A stretch of DNA of 64,000 nt from CAYZNE01 sp964461035 (GCA_964461035.1 CAYWRI010000003.1:3425-67424), one strand, 5' to 3'; positions 15,325 through 24,847 are shown, counted from the stretch's first letter. Numbers and translations: made by a program. The notes: a model not told the origin generated them from the sequence alone.

Positions 15325-18300
15325 ATGACTGTTTTTAGTGAGTTAGATGAAATTGAGCCAGGTGAACGTAAGCTGGGTGAAAGTGTGCTGGCTGAAAATG
15401 AAATGGGTGATAGATTAGCTTTGTTTGAAAAAGGACTTCAGAAAGCAGGTGCTTATGGATTATATGCTAATCTATTTAGAAATAATTTATTTGGTAGAAT
15501 CGCACATTTATTTTTAGAACCTATTGACTCGGATTCGAACGAAACATTTCCTGAGCAAGTTCTTGAAGACAAAATTAACAAAATATTAATTTATGAAAAT
15601 TCTGATGCTGAATTAGATACAGAAGTGCTAATTAAAAATTATTTATTTGAAGATTTAAGTGAAACAGATATTAAAGTTATAGATCTTCTTTATAATCTTC
15701 AATACAATTTAACTAACTTTTTTTATATACAAAATAGTGAGAATTATGCAAATTTGATGGTGCGATTGGAGGATCGATTTCAACTTCTCGAATCTATATT
15801 AGTTCATATGCCTGATTATTATCAAAATTTGCCTTTAATAAAATTTGAATCAGAATGGAATCATTATTTAGATTTCAACAAGGAAATTATTGGAAAAAGA
15901 CTTCAATTTAAAGAAAAAAGTATTAAATTAATAAGTAAGTCTAGAGAAATTTTAGATCAAAATGATGAAATGCAAAAGTATTTTCAGAAATTTGACCCGA
16001 AAGGAATTGCAAAGACATTAATTGAAAATAATGAAATAAAACAATTAATTAAATGTGCATCTTCTAATTTTAATGAGCAGGATCATTATTTTTGGATAAA
16101 TATTCTTTTTAAAAATATAACTTTTCAAAAAATTATGGAAATCTTACCTTTTAAAGATTATGAAGATCAAATAACTCAACTAGCAAAGATTTTAAATCAT
16201 GGAAATTCAGATAAGATAGAACGAGAAATTCAAATTAAATATCTTTCTTTTTTAGGAAATAAAAATATTGCTGGAAGACATTTATTTCAGTTGCAAAAAA
16301 ATATTAGTTCAGATGAACAATTTGGTGTTAATGATAGATTAAGTTCCAATCTTGATACAATTGCAAGTTTTTTTTACAATAATGATAACTATTCAAATTT
16401 TACTTCAGATTTATCAAATCCTGCTAATTTTTTATTGGTAAATAAACTAAAAGAAGTTTCTTCAGGTCATATTAATGCAATATTGTATTATGCAAAACCT
16501 GAGAACATATCGCAATTAACTGAACTTTTTATAAATTTAAATGAAGGCATAGCAAATAATTTAAATGAAGTTTATGAAAATTTTAAAGACTTATTTCCTC
16601 ACATATTTGAGCCCTTGAAAGGTTTAGATACAAATCGTAAAGACCACAAGATTATTAATTTGAATTATGGTGAGGAAGGTTTGCAAAATCACTTTTTACG
16701 AGATAATGATGAACAAGGATATTTTCAATTATTAACCCCTTTGAATTATCCTTTAAGTATAATGAGTTCTAGTAAACATGAACTGATTCTAGAACAGTTT
16801 AAAGTTTCTAATGCTGCAGAATATGTAACAACATTTTCTCAATATTCAAAAGAGATTACAATTATTACCAAAACACCGTTTCTTTTTAATTATTTTACTC
16901 AAATAAATGAGTCTGAAACAAGCGAACAAATATTAAATTTATTTCCTAAAAAACAGAATAAAGTAGATGTAGATAATTTAACAGAAATAATTCAAAGCAT
17001 AACAACTTATTCAGATCAACAAAATATTCATGAACTTTGTAAATATTTACAAATTAGTTCATACAGGGAACTTGCATCAAAACCTAAACAATCAATAATC
17101 AATTTTATTGAATTATTTCAAAAATTGGATGATGTTAAATTTAATAATTTGACAATAAATCTAAATCAGGATGAAATATTGAATTTATTTGATGTAATGA
17201 AAAATCAATTAGATCAAGAAGGAAGATTTATTTCGCACGAATTATCGTATAAATCAATTATAAAAAATCTTGTTGACTCACTTGATTTAGATTCATATCA
17301 AAGAAACCCTGATTTATCACCAATTTTGTTAAAATGTATCACAAGTGAAAACTATAATAAGCTCAATTTAATTGAATTGACTAAATTAATTAATTCACAA
17401 GAAGATACTTTAGAACTTAATTTGGTTTCAGAATTATTAAATATAACTAAGGGGGTTTTAAGTAATAATTTATATGAGCGACTAAAAAAATCTAATGATT
17501 TTTCTAAAACAAAATTCGAATGGAATAAAATAAGAAATGAATTTCGACAAGGACATTTTAATATTAATGATCCTTTACATGTAGATTTAGAATATATAAC
17601 TTTTTGCGATATTGTAACAGCAGATACAAAAACTGAAACAATCTCAAATAATATTCTTTATCAAAGTGTAATTAAATCCGAATCGTTAGATGGTTTCTTA
17701 ATAGAAGATGAACTAGAATTAAGAGCACTTGTATATGAGGGAAGCTTATTAAGAAAGTATATTGAACAAGTTCAAATAAGTTCGAAAGAACAAAATAGAG
17801 AATTATGGATTGTTCCTAATCTAAGCTATGGATTAATGCCTGTTCTTGCGATAAGTAATTTTTTAGATGAAAATAATATACCTCTAATGAAAGATGTTAA
17901 AGTAGGTTCAACCCAATGTCATGATAATCCTTATTATGTTAAAGAAAATTTATTCGGTCACTATACTTCAACAATTATTAACAATCAACCAAATATTTTA
18001 ATAGTTGATGGAACAAACCATTTAGTATCAAGAGAAGAAAAAAATCCTAGATATCCTGATGCACATCAAGGGTATTTGAATTATATGATGTTGTTAAATA
18101 TTTTAATTAATCCTAGTCTTAGACTTGATTGTGAATTTGCAAATGAATATAATTACCTTTTTAATCATCCTGAATTAAAAAATTGCGAAAAACATCTTCA
18201 AATTAAACAAGCTAATTTTATGGAACAGAAATCAAACTACACATTTCATTTTTGGAATACTGCTAATATGAACTTAAGTTTAAGACGAGAAAGACAGGAA

Positions 18301-18558
18301 ATTGAAGTAATAGAACCTTATGATGTTTTTCAAGAAAATTCACCTAAATTTATTTTTTGTTGTGTTGGAGTTTTGCATGATCAGCTAGAAGAAAAATTGA
18401 AAGAAGAGTTTGAAAAAAATAATTTAACTCATCAGCCTGCATTTTTTGATGATGATTCTAGAATCACGAGCATGATTCTTGGTTTTAATAATTTTGGACT
18501 TACGAAAAAGCAAAGATTCGAATCCATACTTCAAAAATTTCAAAATGAATATGAATAA
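15325..18558 (+). CDS. Giant orphan protein with phosphoribosyltransferase-like C-terminal segment
   Basis: A 1077-residue soluble protein, not recognised as a whole. The first 780 residues are helical and Asn/Leu/Ile/Lys-rich, without membrane segments, possibly helical repeats. Residues about 820-930 look like a degenerate type I phosphoribosyltransferase: ELWIVPNLSYGLMPVLAIS resembles the first strand and glycine loop, and NILIVDGTNHLVS resembles the PRPP-binding strand, although the usual paired acidic residues are reduced to VDGT. A CHDNPYYVKENLFGHY segment lies between. The last 130 residues carry FIFCCVGVLHDQL and FFDDDSRIT. It is transcribed alone from its own TATA box. Confidence 0.5.
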   Translation: MTVFSELDEIEPGERKLGESVLAENEMGDRLALFEKGLQKAGAYGLYANLFRNNLFGRIAHLFLEPIDSDSNETFPEQVLEDKINKILIYENSDAELDTEVLIKNYLFEDLSETDIKVIDLLYNLQYNLTNFFYIQNSENYANLMVRLEDRFQLLESILVHMPDYYQNLPLIKFESEWNHYLDFNKEIIGKRLQFKEKSIKLISKSREILDQNDEMQKYFQKFDPKGIAKTLIENNEIKQLIKCASSNFNEQDHYFWINILFKNITFQKIMEILPFKDYEDQITQLAKILNHGNSDKIEREIQIKYLSFLGNKNIAGRHLFQLQKNISSDEQFGVNDRLSSNLDTIASFFYNNDNYSNFTSDLSNPANFLLVNKLKEVSSGHINAILYYAKPENISQLTELFINLNEGIANNLNEVYENFKDLFPHIFEPLKGLDTNRKDHKIINLNYGEEGLQNHFLRDNDEQGYFQLLTPLNYPLSIMSSSKHELILEQFKVSNAAEYVTTFSQYSKEITIITKTPFLFNYFTQINESETSEQILNLFPKKQNKVDVDNLTEIIQSITTYSDQQNIHELCKYLQISSYRELASKPKQSIINFIELFQKLDDVKFNNLTINLNQDEILNLFDVMKNQLDQEGRFISHELSYKSIIKNLVDSLDLDSYQRNPDLSPILLKCITSENYNKLNLIELTKLINSQEDTLELNLVSELLNITKGVLSNNLYERLKKSNDFSKTKFEWNKIRNEFRQGHFNINDPLHVDLEYITFCDIVTADTKTETISNNILYQSVIKSESLDGFLIEDELELRALVYEGSLLRKYIEQVQISSKEQNRELWIVPNLSYGLMPVLAISNFLDENNIPLMKDVKVGSTQCHDNPYYVKENLFGHYTSTIINNQPNILIVDGTNHLVSREEKNPRYPDAHQGYLNYMMLLNILINPSLRLDCEFANEYNYLFNHPELKNCEKHLQIKQANFMEQKSNYTFHFWNTANMNLSLRRERQEIEVIEPYDVFQENSPKFIFCCVGVLHDQLEEKLKEEFEKNNLTHQPAFFDDDSRITSMILGFNNFGLTKKQRFESILQKFQNEYE

Positions 18559-18639
18559 AGTCTTCTTAATTAAATTTTTAACAAAACAGAACCTTTTTAA
18601 ATACCCTGATATTCGCTATTTCATCGAACATTAATATTT

Positions 18640-18752
18640 TAGTGATGTTAGAATTATTAATTGGTCATCTTAACGATGTCAATTATGTAAACAGTACCTG
18701 AGAAGAATGCTTTTGTTGTATACATACCATTTATGCTGTATGCAAAATTCTA
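18640..18752 (+). ncRNA. Candidate structured RNA before the ribosomal superoperon
   Basis: This gap holds a hairpin with arms AATTG and CAATT enclosing CATC and GATG (about 18657-18689, loop TTAAC, one G-U pair), then a second segment where GAAT-gct-TTTG can pair with CAAA-ATTC across 18716-18752. A GTGATG near 18643 and CTGA near 18699 sit at C/D-like spacing, but neither box is a full consensus. A TATA-like TTTTTAAATA near 18595 could start the transcript. The evidence is weak; the region may instead be a long L3 leader. Confidence 0.25.
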
Positions 18753-18854
18753 AAAAAGTGTTTGACTAAAAGGTATATTTCAATATTCATCAACATGGAT
18801 TAATATCAACCAATTATTTATTGGTGTATTTATTAAAATGTGTGTGTATAAAAA

Positions 18855-19829
18855 ATGAAGAAAGTAAATCCGAGACATGGAAGTATGCAGGTTTGGCCAA
18901 GGAAAAGAGCCAAAAGAGAACAACCTAGAATTAGATCTAGACCTGTTGTTAAAGAAGCTGTTCCTATTGGGTTTGCAGGATATAAAGTCGGCATGACTCA
19001 TGTTCAAGCAATTGATGCATACAAAAATTCTATTACAAAAGGTCAAGAGATTAGTGTTCCTGTAACAATTATTGAATGTCCTCCTTTAAGAATACATTCT
19101 TTAAGATGTTATGTTTCAAAAGGTTACGGGTTTGAAATTGCCAATGAAATCTTTTTCAAAGGCACCAAATATACCTCAAGACGCGTTACCTTCAAAGTAT
19201 CTTCTCCTGATAAACTTGATAATCTAAATCTTTCTGATTATCATCATTTTTCAATAACTCTTTCTACTCAACCTAATTTAACTGGTTTAAAAAAAACTCC
19301 TGAAATATTTGAGTTACCAGTTGGTGGAAGTAATGAGGATGTAATTAACTTTGTTAAGGAAAATAAAGAGAAAGACATTAAAGTTTCTGAAATATTAAAA
19401 GAAGGAGACATTGTTGATTTTCATGCTATCACTAAAGGAAAAGGTTATCAGGGTTCAGTAAAAAGATTTGGTATTGGATTAAAAAGTCATAAATCAGAAA
19501 AAGGACAAAGAGCTCCAGGTTCAATTTCTGGAGGATGGGTTGCACAAGGTCATATGATGTGGAGAGTTGCTTTTCCCGGTCAAATGGGGTATCATCAAAG
19601 AACTCAATATAATTCACAAGTATTCAAAATGTCAGATAAACCTGAAGAGATTAATCCTTCAGGAGATTTTGTTAGATATGGAAAAGTAAAATCAGATTAT
19701 ATTTTAGTTGCTGGTTCTGTTCCAGGACCTAAAAAAAGATTTGTTGTATTTACAAAAGCAATTAGGCCAACAAAAATCATAAGACCTGTTCCAACAATTT
19801 CAGAAATAAGTTTAGCTTCACAACAATAA
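18855..19829 (+). CDS. rpl3: 50S ribosomal protein L3
   Basis: A 324-residue archaeal L3. It begins with the family pattern RHGSMQVWPRKRAKR, followed by GFAGYKVGMTHV, GDIVDFHAITKGKGYQG, the SHKSEKGQRAPGS loop (positioned at the peptidyl-transferase centre in known ribosomes) and a GQMGYHQRTQYN stretch near the C terminus. It heads the S10-type half of the superoperon. The upstream sequence is T/A-rich with a TTATTTATTGG element but no clear ribosome binding site. Confidence 0.97.
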   Translation: MKKVNPRHGSMQVWPRKRAKREQPRIRSRPVVKEAVPIGFAGYKVGMTHVQAIDAYKNSITKGQEISVPVTIIECPPLRIHSLRCYVSKGYGFEIANEIFFKGTKYTSRRVTFKVSSPDKLDNLNLSDYHHFSITLSTQPNLTGLKKTPEIFELPVGGSNEDVINFVKENKEKDIKVSEILKEGDIVDFHAITKGKGYQGSVKRFGIGLKSHKSEKGQRAPGSISGGWVAQGHMMWRVAFPGQMGYHQRTQYNSQVFKMSDKPEEINPSGDFVRYGKVKSDYILVAGSVPGPKKRFVVFTKAIRPTKIIRPVPTISEISLASQQ

Positions 19830-19879
19830 ACCATAATTACACTAATTGATAATAAACTAACTATATAATAAAAGAAAAA

Positions 19880-21016
19880 ATGAAATTAAAAATATTTGAT
19901 GCAAAAGGAAATGAAAAAGGGGATGTGGTAATTCCTGCTCAGTTTTCAGAATTATACCGACCTGATTTAATTAAGAAAGCAGTATTGGTTATTCAAAATA
20001 ATAGGAGACAACCTTATGGTGCAGATCAAAGAGCCGGTAAAAAACATAGTGCTTTTGTTTCAAAAAGAAGACATGCTTATAGAGGAACTTATGGTATAGG
20101 ACAATCAAGAACTCCTCGAAAAGTTTTAAGTTCAAGAGGAACCAGATTTAATTGGGTTGGAGCTTTTGCACCGCAAACAGTTGGTGGAAGAAAAGCTCAT
20201 TCTCCTAAAGCAGATAAGATTTGGACTCAAAATATTAATAAAAAAGAAAATATGAAAGCTATTCGTTCTGCACTTTCAATGGTTTTCAATCTTGAATTAG
20301 TTAAACAGAGAAATACTAATGTTCCTAAAAATTATCCTTTTATTATTGCAGATGATTTTAATGCAATTGCAAAAACATCTGATCTTAAAGAATCTCTTAA
20401 CCAAGTAGGATTTAAAGAAGAATTAATGAGAATTGCTATTCGTAAAATTCGTTCAGGGATTGGTAAATTAAGAGGAAGAAAATATCAATCAAAAAGTTCA
20501 ATATTGTTTGTTGTTGCAGATGATTGTAAATTGTTAAATGCTGTATCAAACTTAAATGGTGTTGATATTGTTAATGTTCATAATTTAAATGCAGAGCTTT
20601 TAGCTCCTGGAACTCATGCGGGAAGAATTGCATTATTCACAGAATCTGCAATTAAATTAATTGATAAGAAAAAACTTTACACTTTAGAATCACTTCCTAA
20701 AATTGATTCAGATAATGAACAAGGTAAAGAAGATAAAAAAGTTAAGAAGAAGAAACCCGAAGTTGATAAAAGAAAATTGAGAAGAGAAAAAAGGAAAGAA
20801 AAACTTGCTAAAAATAAAGACAAACCAAAACTTTCAAAATCTAAAAAAACAAAAGTTAAAGAACCAAAAAAAGTTAAGATTAAACCTACCAATAATAAAA
20901 CTAATTCAAAAGAATCTACTGACTCTGTTAAACCTTCAAAAACAGAAAAAGAATCAATAAATAAAATTCAAAAAGGCAAAGGTAAAAATGATAATAAAAC
21001 ACCCGATATCAACTGA
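19880..21016 (+). CDS. rpl4: 50S ribosomal protein L4 with long basic tail
   Basis: A 378-residue archaeal L4 (L4e/L1e type). The core, about 1-270, includes the exit-tunnel extension region GADQRAGKKHSAFVSKRR and the RFNWVGAFAPQTVGGRKAH segment. From about residue 275 to the end there are roughly 100 residues of Lys, Asp, Ser and Thr with no hydrophobic core, well beyond the usual archaeal length of about 250-270. The tail's codons run into the next gene: the L23 ATG at 20988 lies 29 bases inside this gene, giving strong coupling. Confidence 0.96.
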   Translation: MKLKIFDAKGNEKGDVVIPAQFSELYRPDLIKKAVLVIQNNRRQPYGADQRAGKKHSAFVSKRRHAYRGTYGIGQSRTPRKVLSSRGTRFNWVGAFAPQTVGGRKAHSPKADKIWTQNINKKENMKAIRSALSMVFNLELVKQRNTNVPKNYPFIIADDFNAIAKTSDLKESLNQVGFKEELMRIAIRKIRSGIGKLRGRKYQSKSSILFVVADDCKLLNAVSNLNGVDIVNVHNLNAELLAPGTHAGRIALFTESAIKLIDKKKLYTLESLPKIDSDNEQGKEDKKVKKKKPEVDKRKLRREKRKEKLAKNKDKPKLSKSKKTKVKEPKKVKIKPTNNKTNSKESTDSVKPSKTEKESINKIQKGKGKNDNKTPDIN

Positions 21017-21236
21017 AAAAGCGATAAGATTGTTAAATGAAGAGAATAAATTAATCTTTATAGTGGATCGGAAATCAAAGAAAAATGAAATTGCTATTGA
21101 GCTAGAGAAAATGTTTGATGCAAAAGTTGAACAAATAAGAACTCTTATCGATAGAAAAGGAAATAAAAAAGCATATGTTCGTTTTACAGCAGAAACTCCT
21201 GCTTTAGACATAGCTACAAAATTAGGATTATTATAA
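20988..21236 (+). CDS. rpl23: 50S ribosomal protein L23
   Basis: An 82-residue archaeal L23, with the opening IKHPISTEKAIRLL, a central KLIFIVDRKSKKNEIA and the ending KKAYVRFTAETPALDIATKLG. It surrounds the tunnel exit and is the docking site for SRP and, in other systems, nascent-chain factors. It overlaps the end of L4, so the two are translationally coupled. Length is normal for archaea. Confidence 0.97.
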   Translation: MIIKHPISTEKAIRLLNEENKLIFIVDRKSKKNEIAIELEKMFDAKVEQIRTLIDRKGNKKAYVRFTAETPALDIATKLGLL

Positions 21237-21245
21237 GGTGTTAAA

Positions 21246-21953
21246 TTGGGTAAAAGAATAATTCAACAAGCAAGAGGAAAAGGAGGTCCAAGATATGTTG
21301 CACACTCCTTTAGACATAAAGGTCCTGCTAAAGTGTTGAATAAAGAAACTGAAGGAATAGTTGTTGACATAATTAGTTGTCCAGGTCATTCAGCTCCACT
21401 TGCAGTATTAAAATATCCTGAATTAAATTCATATGGTTTGATAATTGCTCCGGAAGGATTGCAAGTTAATCAAATAATAAAAATAAGTAAAACTGCTGAA
21501 GTAAGTATTGGTAATACATTACCCTTGAACTTGATTCCTGAAGGCGTAGTTATTTATAATATTGAAGGTGTTCCTGGTGATGGCGGTCGTTTTGTTAGAG
21601 CTTCGGGTGTTGGTGCAAGAATAATCACAAAAACTCCAACAAAAATTGTTATTGAATTACCTTCAAAAAAGAAAAAAGAATTTCATCCTAATTGCAGAGC
21701 TACAATTGGTAATGTTGCGGGTTCAGGAAGAGTTGAAAAACCTTTTTTCAAAGCAGGAAGAAAGTTTTATGCTATGCGTGCTAAAAATAAGCTTTGGCCT
21801 ATAGTTTCAGGTGGAGCAATGAATGCAGTTGATCACCCATTTGGTAATAAAAGGTCTAGTAGAAAAGCAAAAGCAAAACCTGTACCTAAAAATGCACCGC
21901 CTGGAAGAAAAGTTGGTATGTTAAGACCAAAACATACTGGAAGAAATAAGTAG
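21246..21953 (+). CDS. rpl2: 50S ribosomal protein L2
   Basis: A 235-residue archaeal L2. Hallmarks are GKRIIQQARGKGGPRY, the beta-barrel section with GVPGDGGRFVRASGVGA and the C-terminal GAMNAVDHPFGN, containing the His implicated in peptidyl-transferase-centre structure. The first codon is TTG at 21246, nine bases after a GGTG ribosome binding site, with no ATG near. Length is as expected. Confidence 0.96.
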   Translation: MGKRIIQQARGKGGPRYVAHSFRHKGPAKVLNKETEGIVVDIISCPGHSAPLAVLKYPELNSYGLIIAPEGLQVNQIIKISKTAEVSIGNTLPLNLIPEGVVIYNIEGVPGDGGRFVRASGVGARIITKTPTKIVIELPSKKKKEFHPNCRATIGNVAGSGRVEKPFFKAGRKFYAMRAKNKLWPIVSGGAMNAVDHPFGNKRSSRKAKAKPVPKNAPPGRKVGMLRPKHTGRNK

Positions 21954-21976
21954 TTCAATAATAAAGGTTGTAAAAG

Positions 21977-22348
21977 ATGACTAAAAAAATATTCAATTAT
22001 CGTGGAAAAACAATGGAAGAACTTAAAGAGATGTCTTTAAATCAGCTTGCAGAAGTTTTTACTTCCAGAGTTAGGAGAAAAATAAAAAGAGGTTTTTCAG
22101 AACCCAAAAAAATATTCCTAAAAAAAGTAGACTCAAAAAATGTTATTAAAACTCATCATAGAACTGTTCCAATTCTTCCCAAAATGATTGGAAAAACAAT
22201 TAAAGTTTATAATGGTAAATCATTTATAGAAATTATTATAATTCCTGAGATGGTTGGTCATGTACTTGGCGAATTCGCATTTTCAAGAAGACAGGCAGGA
22301 CATTCCAAAGCAGGAGTCGGCGATAAAAAAACAAAAAATAAAAGATAA
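21977..22348 (+). CDS. rps19: 30S ribosomal protein S19
   Basis: A 123-residue archaeal S19, with FNYRGKTMEELKEM at the start, a central KTHHRTVPILPKMIGKT and the C-terminal EFAFSRRQAGHSKAGVGD. S19 sits at the head of the small subunit near the A-site tRNA. It is in its canonical place after L2, 23 bases downstream, with an AAAGGTTG ribosome binding site. Confidence 0.97.
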   Translation: MTKKIFNYRGKTMEELKEMSLNQLAEVFTSRVRRKIKRGFSEPKKIFLKKVDSKNVIKTHHRTVPILPKMIGKTIKVYNGKSFIEIIIIPEMVGHVLGEFAFSRRQAGHSKAGVGDKKTKNKR

Positions 22349-22359
22349 TTAACGATACT

Positions 22360-23094
22360 ATGGCAGCATACAATTATTCAATAAAAGAACTGAAAGAGAA
22401 CATGGCAAGAGCTGTTGCTAGAGACGCAGGTGTTTCTACAAAGTATGCTATTGAAACTGTTCATTTTTTAAAAAATAGAACAACTGCTCAAGCAAAAGCA
22501 TATTTAGACAAAGTTATTGCTAAAAAAGCAGCAATTCCTTTCAGAAGATTTACTAATGGTGTAGGACATAGAAAAGGACCTAATATGGCTGCAGGAAGAT
22601 ATCCTAGAAAATTATCTTTAGAACTTATAAGACTAATAAAAAACGTAGAAGCTAATGCTTCAATGAAAGGTCTTGGTGATAACTTAAAAATCATATATTT
22701 TATTGCAAACAAAGCAGCAGTTCCTATGAGATATGGTCGACATCCTAGACGAGAAACAAAGAGAACTCACATTGAAATAATTGTTGAAGAAGTTGAAGAG
22801 AAAAGAGTTAAATCTTCCAAAAAGGCAGATTCTAAATCTAAAAAACCAACTTCGGCAGTTGAGCAAGATAAAAAAAATGTTAAAAAAATAACTCCTAATA
22901 AATCTGATAAAGTTATAGAAACATCAGAAAAGAATATTAATGTTGATACAATTACTAAAGATAGTAAATCAAATAATTCAAAAGAAGTTGAAAATAAATT
23001 AAAATCAGAAGAAACAAAACCTTTAGAAGAACCTGAAGATTCTGATAATGCAAAAATGAAATCAACTCCTAAAGAGGAATCAAAAAATGATTGA
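22360..23094 (+). CDS. rpl22: 50S ribosomal protein L22 with acidic/basic tail
   Basis: A 244-residue protein. The first 150 residues are archaeal L22: AVARDAGVSTKYAIETVHFLK, AIPFRRFTNGVGHRKGP and the C-terminal RRETKRTHIEIIVEE strand. The remaining 95 residues are a Lys/Ser/Glu/Asn-rich tail without parallel in standard archaeal L22 (about 150-155 residues). The last eight bases overlap the S3 start, so the tail is translated directly into the S3 start region. Confidence 0.95.
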   Translation: MAAYNYSIKELKENMARAVARDAGVSTKYAIETVHFLKNRTTAQAKAYLDKVIAKKAAIPFRRFTNGVGHRKGPNMAAGRYPRKLSLELIRLIKNVEANASMKGLGDNLKIIYFIANKAAVPMRYGRHPRRETKRTHIEIIVEEVEEKRVKSSKKADSKSKKPTSAVEQDKKNVKKITPNKSDKVIETSEKNINVDTITKDSKSNNSKEVENKLKSEETKPLEEPEDSDNAKMKSTPKEESKND

Positions 23095-24037
23095 GAGAAA
23101 ATTTATTGCTCAAAACCTGAAAGAGTATGCAATAAAACAATTCATTGCAACCAAATTAAGTAGAGTTGGATTGAGTGATATAAAACTTAAAAGAACCCCC
23201 TTAGGAGATAAAATAGTAATAAGTACACTTAGACCGGGATTAGTTGTCGGTAGAGCAGGCTCAACCATAAATATGCTTACAGAAAAATTAAAAGAAGAAT
23301 TCAAACTTAATAATCCTCAAATAGAACTTGAAGAAGTTAAAGATCCTTATAAAGATGCAGATATTGTTGTAGAAACAATAGTAAATTCACTAGAAAGATT
23401 TGGCTCTAAAAGATTTAAAGGTGTAGGTCACAAAGTAATTAGTGCTGTAATTAAATCAGGAGCATTAGGTGTTGAAATTTTAATAAGTGGTAAAGTTCCT
23501 AGTTCAAGAGCAAAAACTTGGAGATTTTATCAAGGTTATTTAAAAAAATGTGGTGACATATCCGTTAGTGGTGTAAATAAGGCACAGGGATTTGCTCGAT
23601 TAAAGTCAGGTGTTGTAGGAGTTCAAGTAAGTATATTACCTGCAGATGTTGTTTTGCCTGATTCCATAAAAATTAAAGATGCTATTACTGAAGTTGTTGA
23701 AGAAGTAGCTGAAACTAAATTAAGTGATGCTCAAAAAGCAATACTTACTAAATTAGAATCAGAGAATAAGATTGTGGATAAAAAAGATAAATCATCTTCA
23801 AAATCAAAATCAAAATCTAAACCTAAGAAAAAAAAGACTCAAGATATTTCAGAAAAAAAATCTAAACCTAAGAAAAAATCTACAGACTCTAAAAACTCAA
23901 TCGAAGAAAATTCAAATAAAAATAAAAAGGTTAATACAGATAAAGAAGTCAAAGAAGATAATACTCCAAAAAATGATACAAAAGAGATTGAAGAAAAAAA
24001 TAAAATTAAAACTGAAGATGTTGACAAAAAGGAGTAA
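23087..24037 (+). CDS. rps3: 30S ribosomal protein S3 with charged tail
   Basis: A 316-residue protein. The first 220 residues are archaeal S3: the KH domain with VGRAGSTINMLTEKLKEEF, then the C-terminal domain with VEILISGKVPSSRAKTWRFYQG. About 95 further residues form a Lys/Ser/Asp/Glu tail with repeats such as KSKPKKKKT and KKSKPKKKS. S3 is part of the mRNA entry channel, so a flexible tail there could touch mRNA or helicases (inference). It overlaps L22 by eight bases. Confidence 0.95.
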   Translation: MIERKFIAQNLKEYAIKQFIATKLSRVGLSDIKLKRTPLGDKIVISTLRPGLVVGRAGSTINMLTEKLKEEFKLNNPQIELEEVKDPYKDADIVVETIVNSLERFGSKRFKGVGHKVISAVIKSGALGVEILISGKVPSSRAKTWRFYQGYLKKCGDISVSGVNKAQGFARLKSGVVGVQVSILPADVVLPDSIKIKDAITEVVEEVAETKLSDAQKAILTKLESENKIVDKKDKSSSKSKSKSKPKKKKTQDISEKKSKPKKKSTDSKNSIEENSNKNKKVNTDKEVKEDNTPKNDTKEIEEKNKIKTEDVDKKE

Positions 24038-24040
24038 TAA

Positions 24041-24259
24041 TTGATTAAAATGAAATATGATAAAATAAAAGCGATGTCAGAAGAAGAAAAAAATAATCTT
24101 ATGACAGAACTAAAAATGAAACTACTAAAGCTTAATTTACAAGTGTCAACAGGAACAACTTTAAAGAAACCTAAAGAAATAAGAGAGATAAAGAAAGATA
24201 TTGCGCGTATATTAACAACCTTCAATGAACAAAAAGGAGGCTTGAATACAAAAACTTAA
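24041..24259 (+). CDS. rpl29: 50S ribosomal protein L29
   Basis: A 72-residue L29: a helical hairpin with MKYDKIKAMSEEEKNN and a conserved ending KKPKEIREIKKDIARILT. Two starts are possible. TTG 24041 lies six bases after GGAG at the S3 stop, the right spacing; ATG 24050 is nine bases further on, and typical L29 proteins begin near there. The TTG is kept because of the ribosome-binding-site spacing, with some doubt. Confidence 0.93.
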   Translation: MIKMKYDKIKAMSEEEKNNLMTELKMKLLKLNLQVSTGTTLKKPKEIREIKKDIARILTTFNEQKGGLNTKT

Positions 24260-24266
24260 AAACAAA

Positions 24267-24581
24267 ATGGCGGAAATATGCCCAACCTGTGGCTTACCTA
24301 AAGAATTATGTGTTTGCGAAGCTATCGCAAAAGAGAGTCAATCCATAGTTGTGAGTGTTGTCAAAAAGAAGTTTGGTAAAAAACACACTCTTGTTGAAGG
24401 ATTAAGTGTTGCGGATTTAAATCTTAAGGATTTAACCAAAGACCTAAAAGGAAAATTTGCTTGTGGAGGCACAGTGAAAAAAGGAGTTATTGACCTTCAG
24501 GGAAATCATTCCAAGCAAATAAAAGTTGTCCTTATCGAAATGGGGTTTAACGCAGACTCCATAAACATAATAAGAAAGTAA
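24267..24581 (+). CDS. sui1: Translation initiation factor SUI1 (aIF1)
   Basis: A 104-residue aIF1/SUI1 protein. A short N-terminal zinc-binding-like CPTCGLPKELCVCE is followed by the SUI1 fold with KKFGKKHTLVEGL, FACGGTVKKGVIDLQG and the C-terminal EMGFNADSINII. It proofreads start-codon choice on the 30S subunit. Location between L29 and Rnp1 is conserved in many archaea. Confidence 0.95.
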   Translation: MAEICPTCGLPKELCVCEAIAKESQSIVVSVVKKKFGKKHTLVEGLSVADLNLKDLTKDLKGKFACGGTVKKGVIDLQGNHSKQIKVVLIEMGFNADSINIIRK

Positions 24582-24594
24582 GTAAACACTCAAA

Positions 24595-24837
24595 ATGTAT
24601 AACGAGTTCATCGGTTTTACCCTTGAAGTTGCTGATTCAAAAAACAGTTCACTCATAGGGAAAAAAGGTAAAATAATAGATGAGACCAAGTACCTCATAA
24701 TAATTGAGCAAGCTAATGACAATATTGTTAAGATTTTGAAATCAGGAACAACATTTATTATAAATGAAAAAAAAGTTAATGGTGACAAAATAATTAAGCG
24801 ACCTGAAGATCGCATCAAACTTATTAAAAAATATTAG
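24595..24837 (+). CDS. rnp1: RNase P protein component 1 (Rpp29)
   Basis: An 80-residue Sm-like protein, with FIGFTLEVADSKNSSLIGKKGKIIDET matching the family and a closing VNGDKIIKRPEDRIK, the archaeal Rpp29/Rnp1 ending. It binds the RNase P RNA specificity region with Rpp21 in archaea. Its presence indicates that tRNA 5' processing by RNase P exists here, although no RNase P RNA is visible in this window. It sits at its conserved place before S17. Confidence 0.9.
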   Translation: MYNEFIGFTLEVADSKNSSLIGKKGKIIDETKYLIIIEQANDNIVKILKSGTTFIINEKKVNGDKIIKRPEDRIKLIKKY

Positions 24838-24847
24838 GGTAAATAAT

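Noticed and set aside
23772..24044. A 90-residue lysine/asparagine frame inside the S3 tail
   Set aside because: It is the second phase of the same Lys-rich repeat and has no independent start signals.
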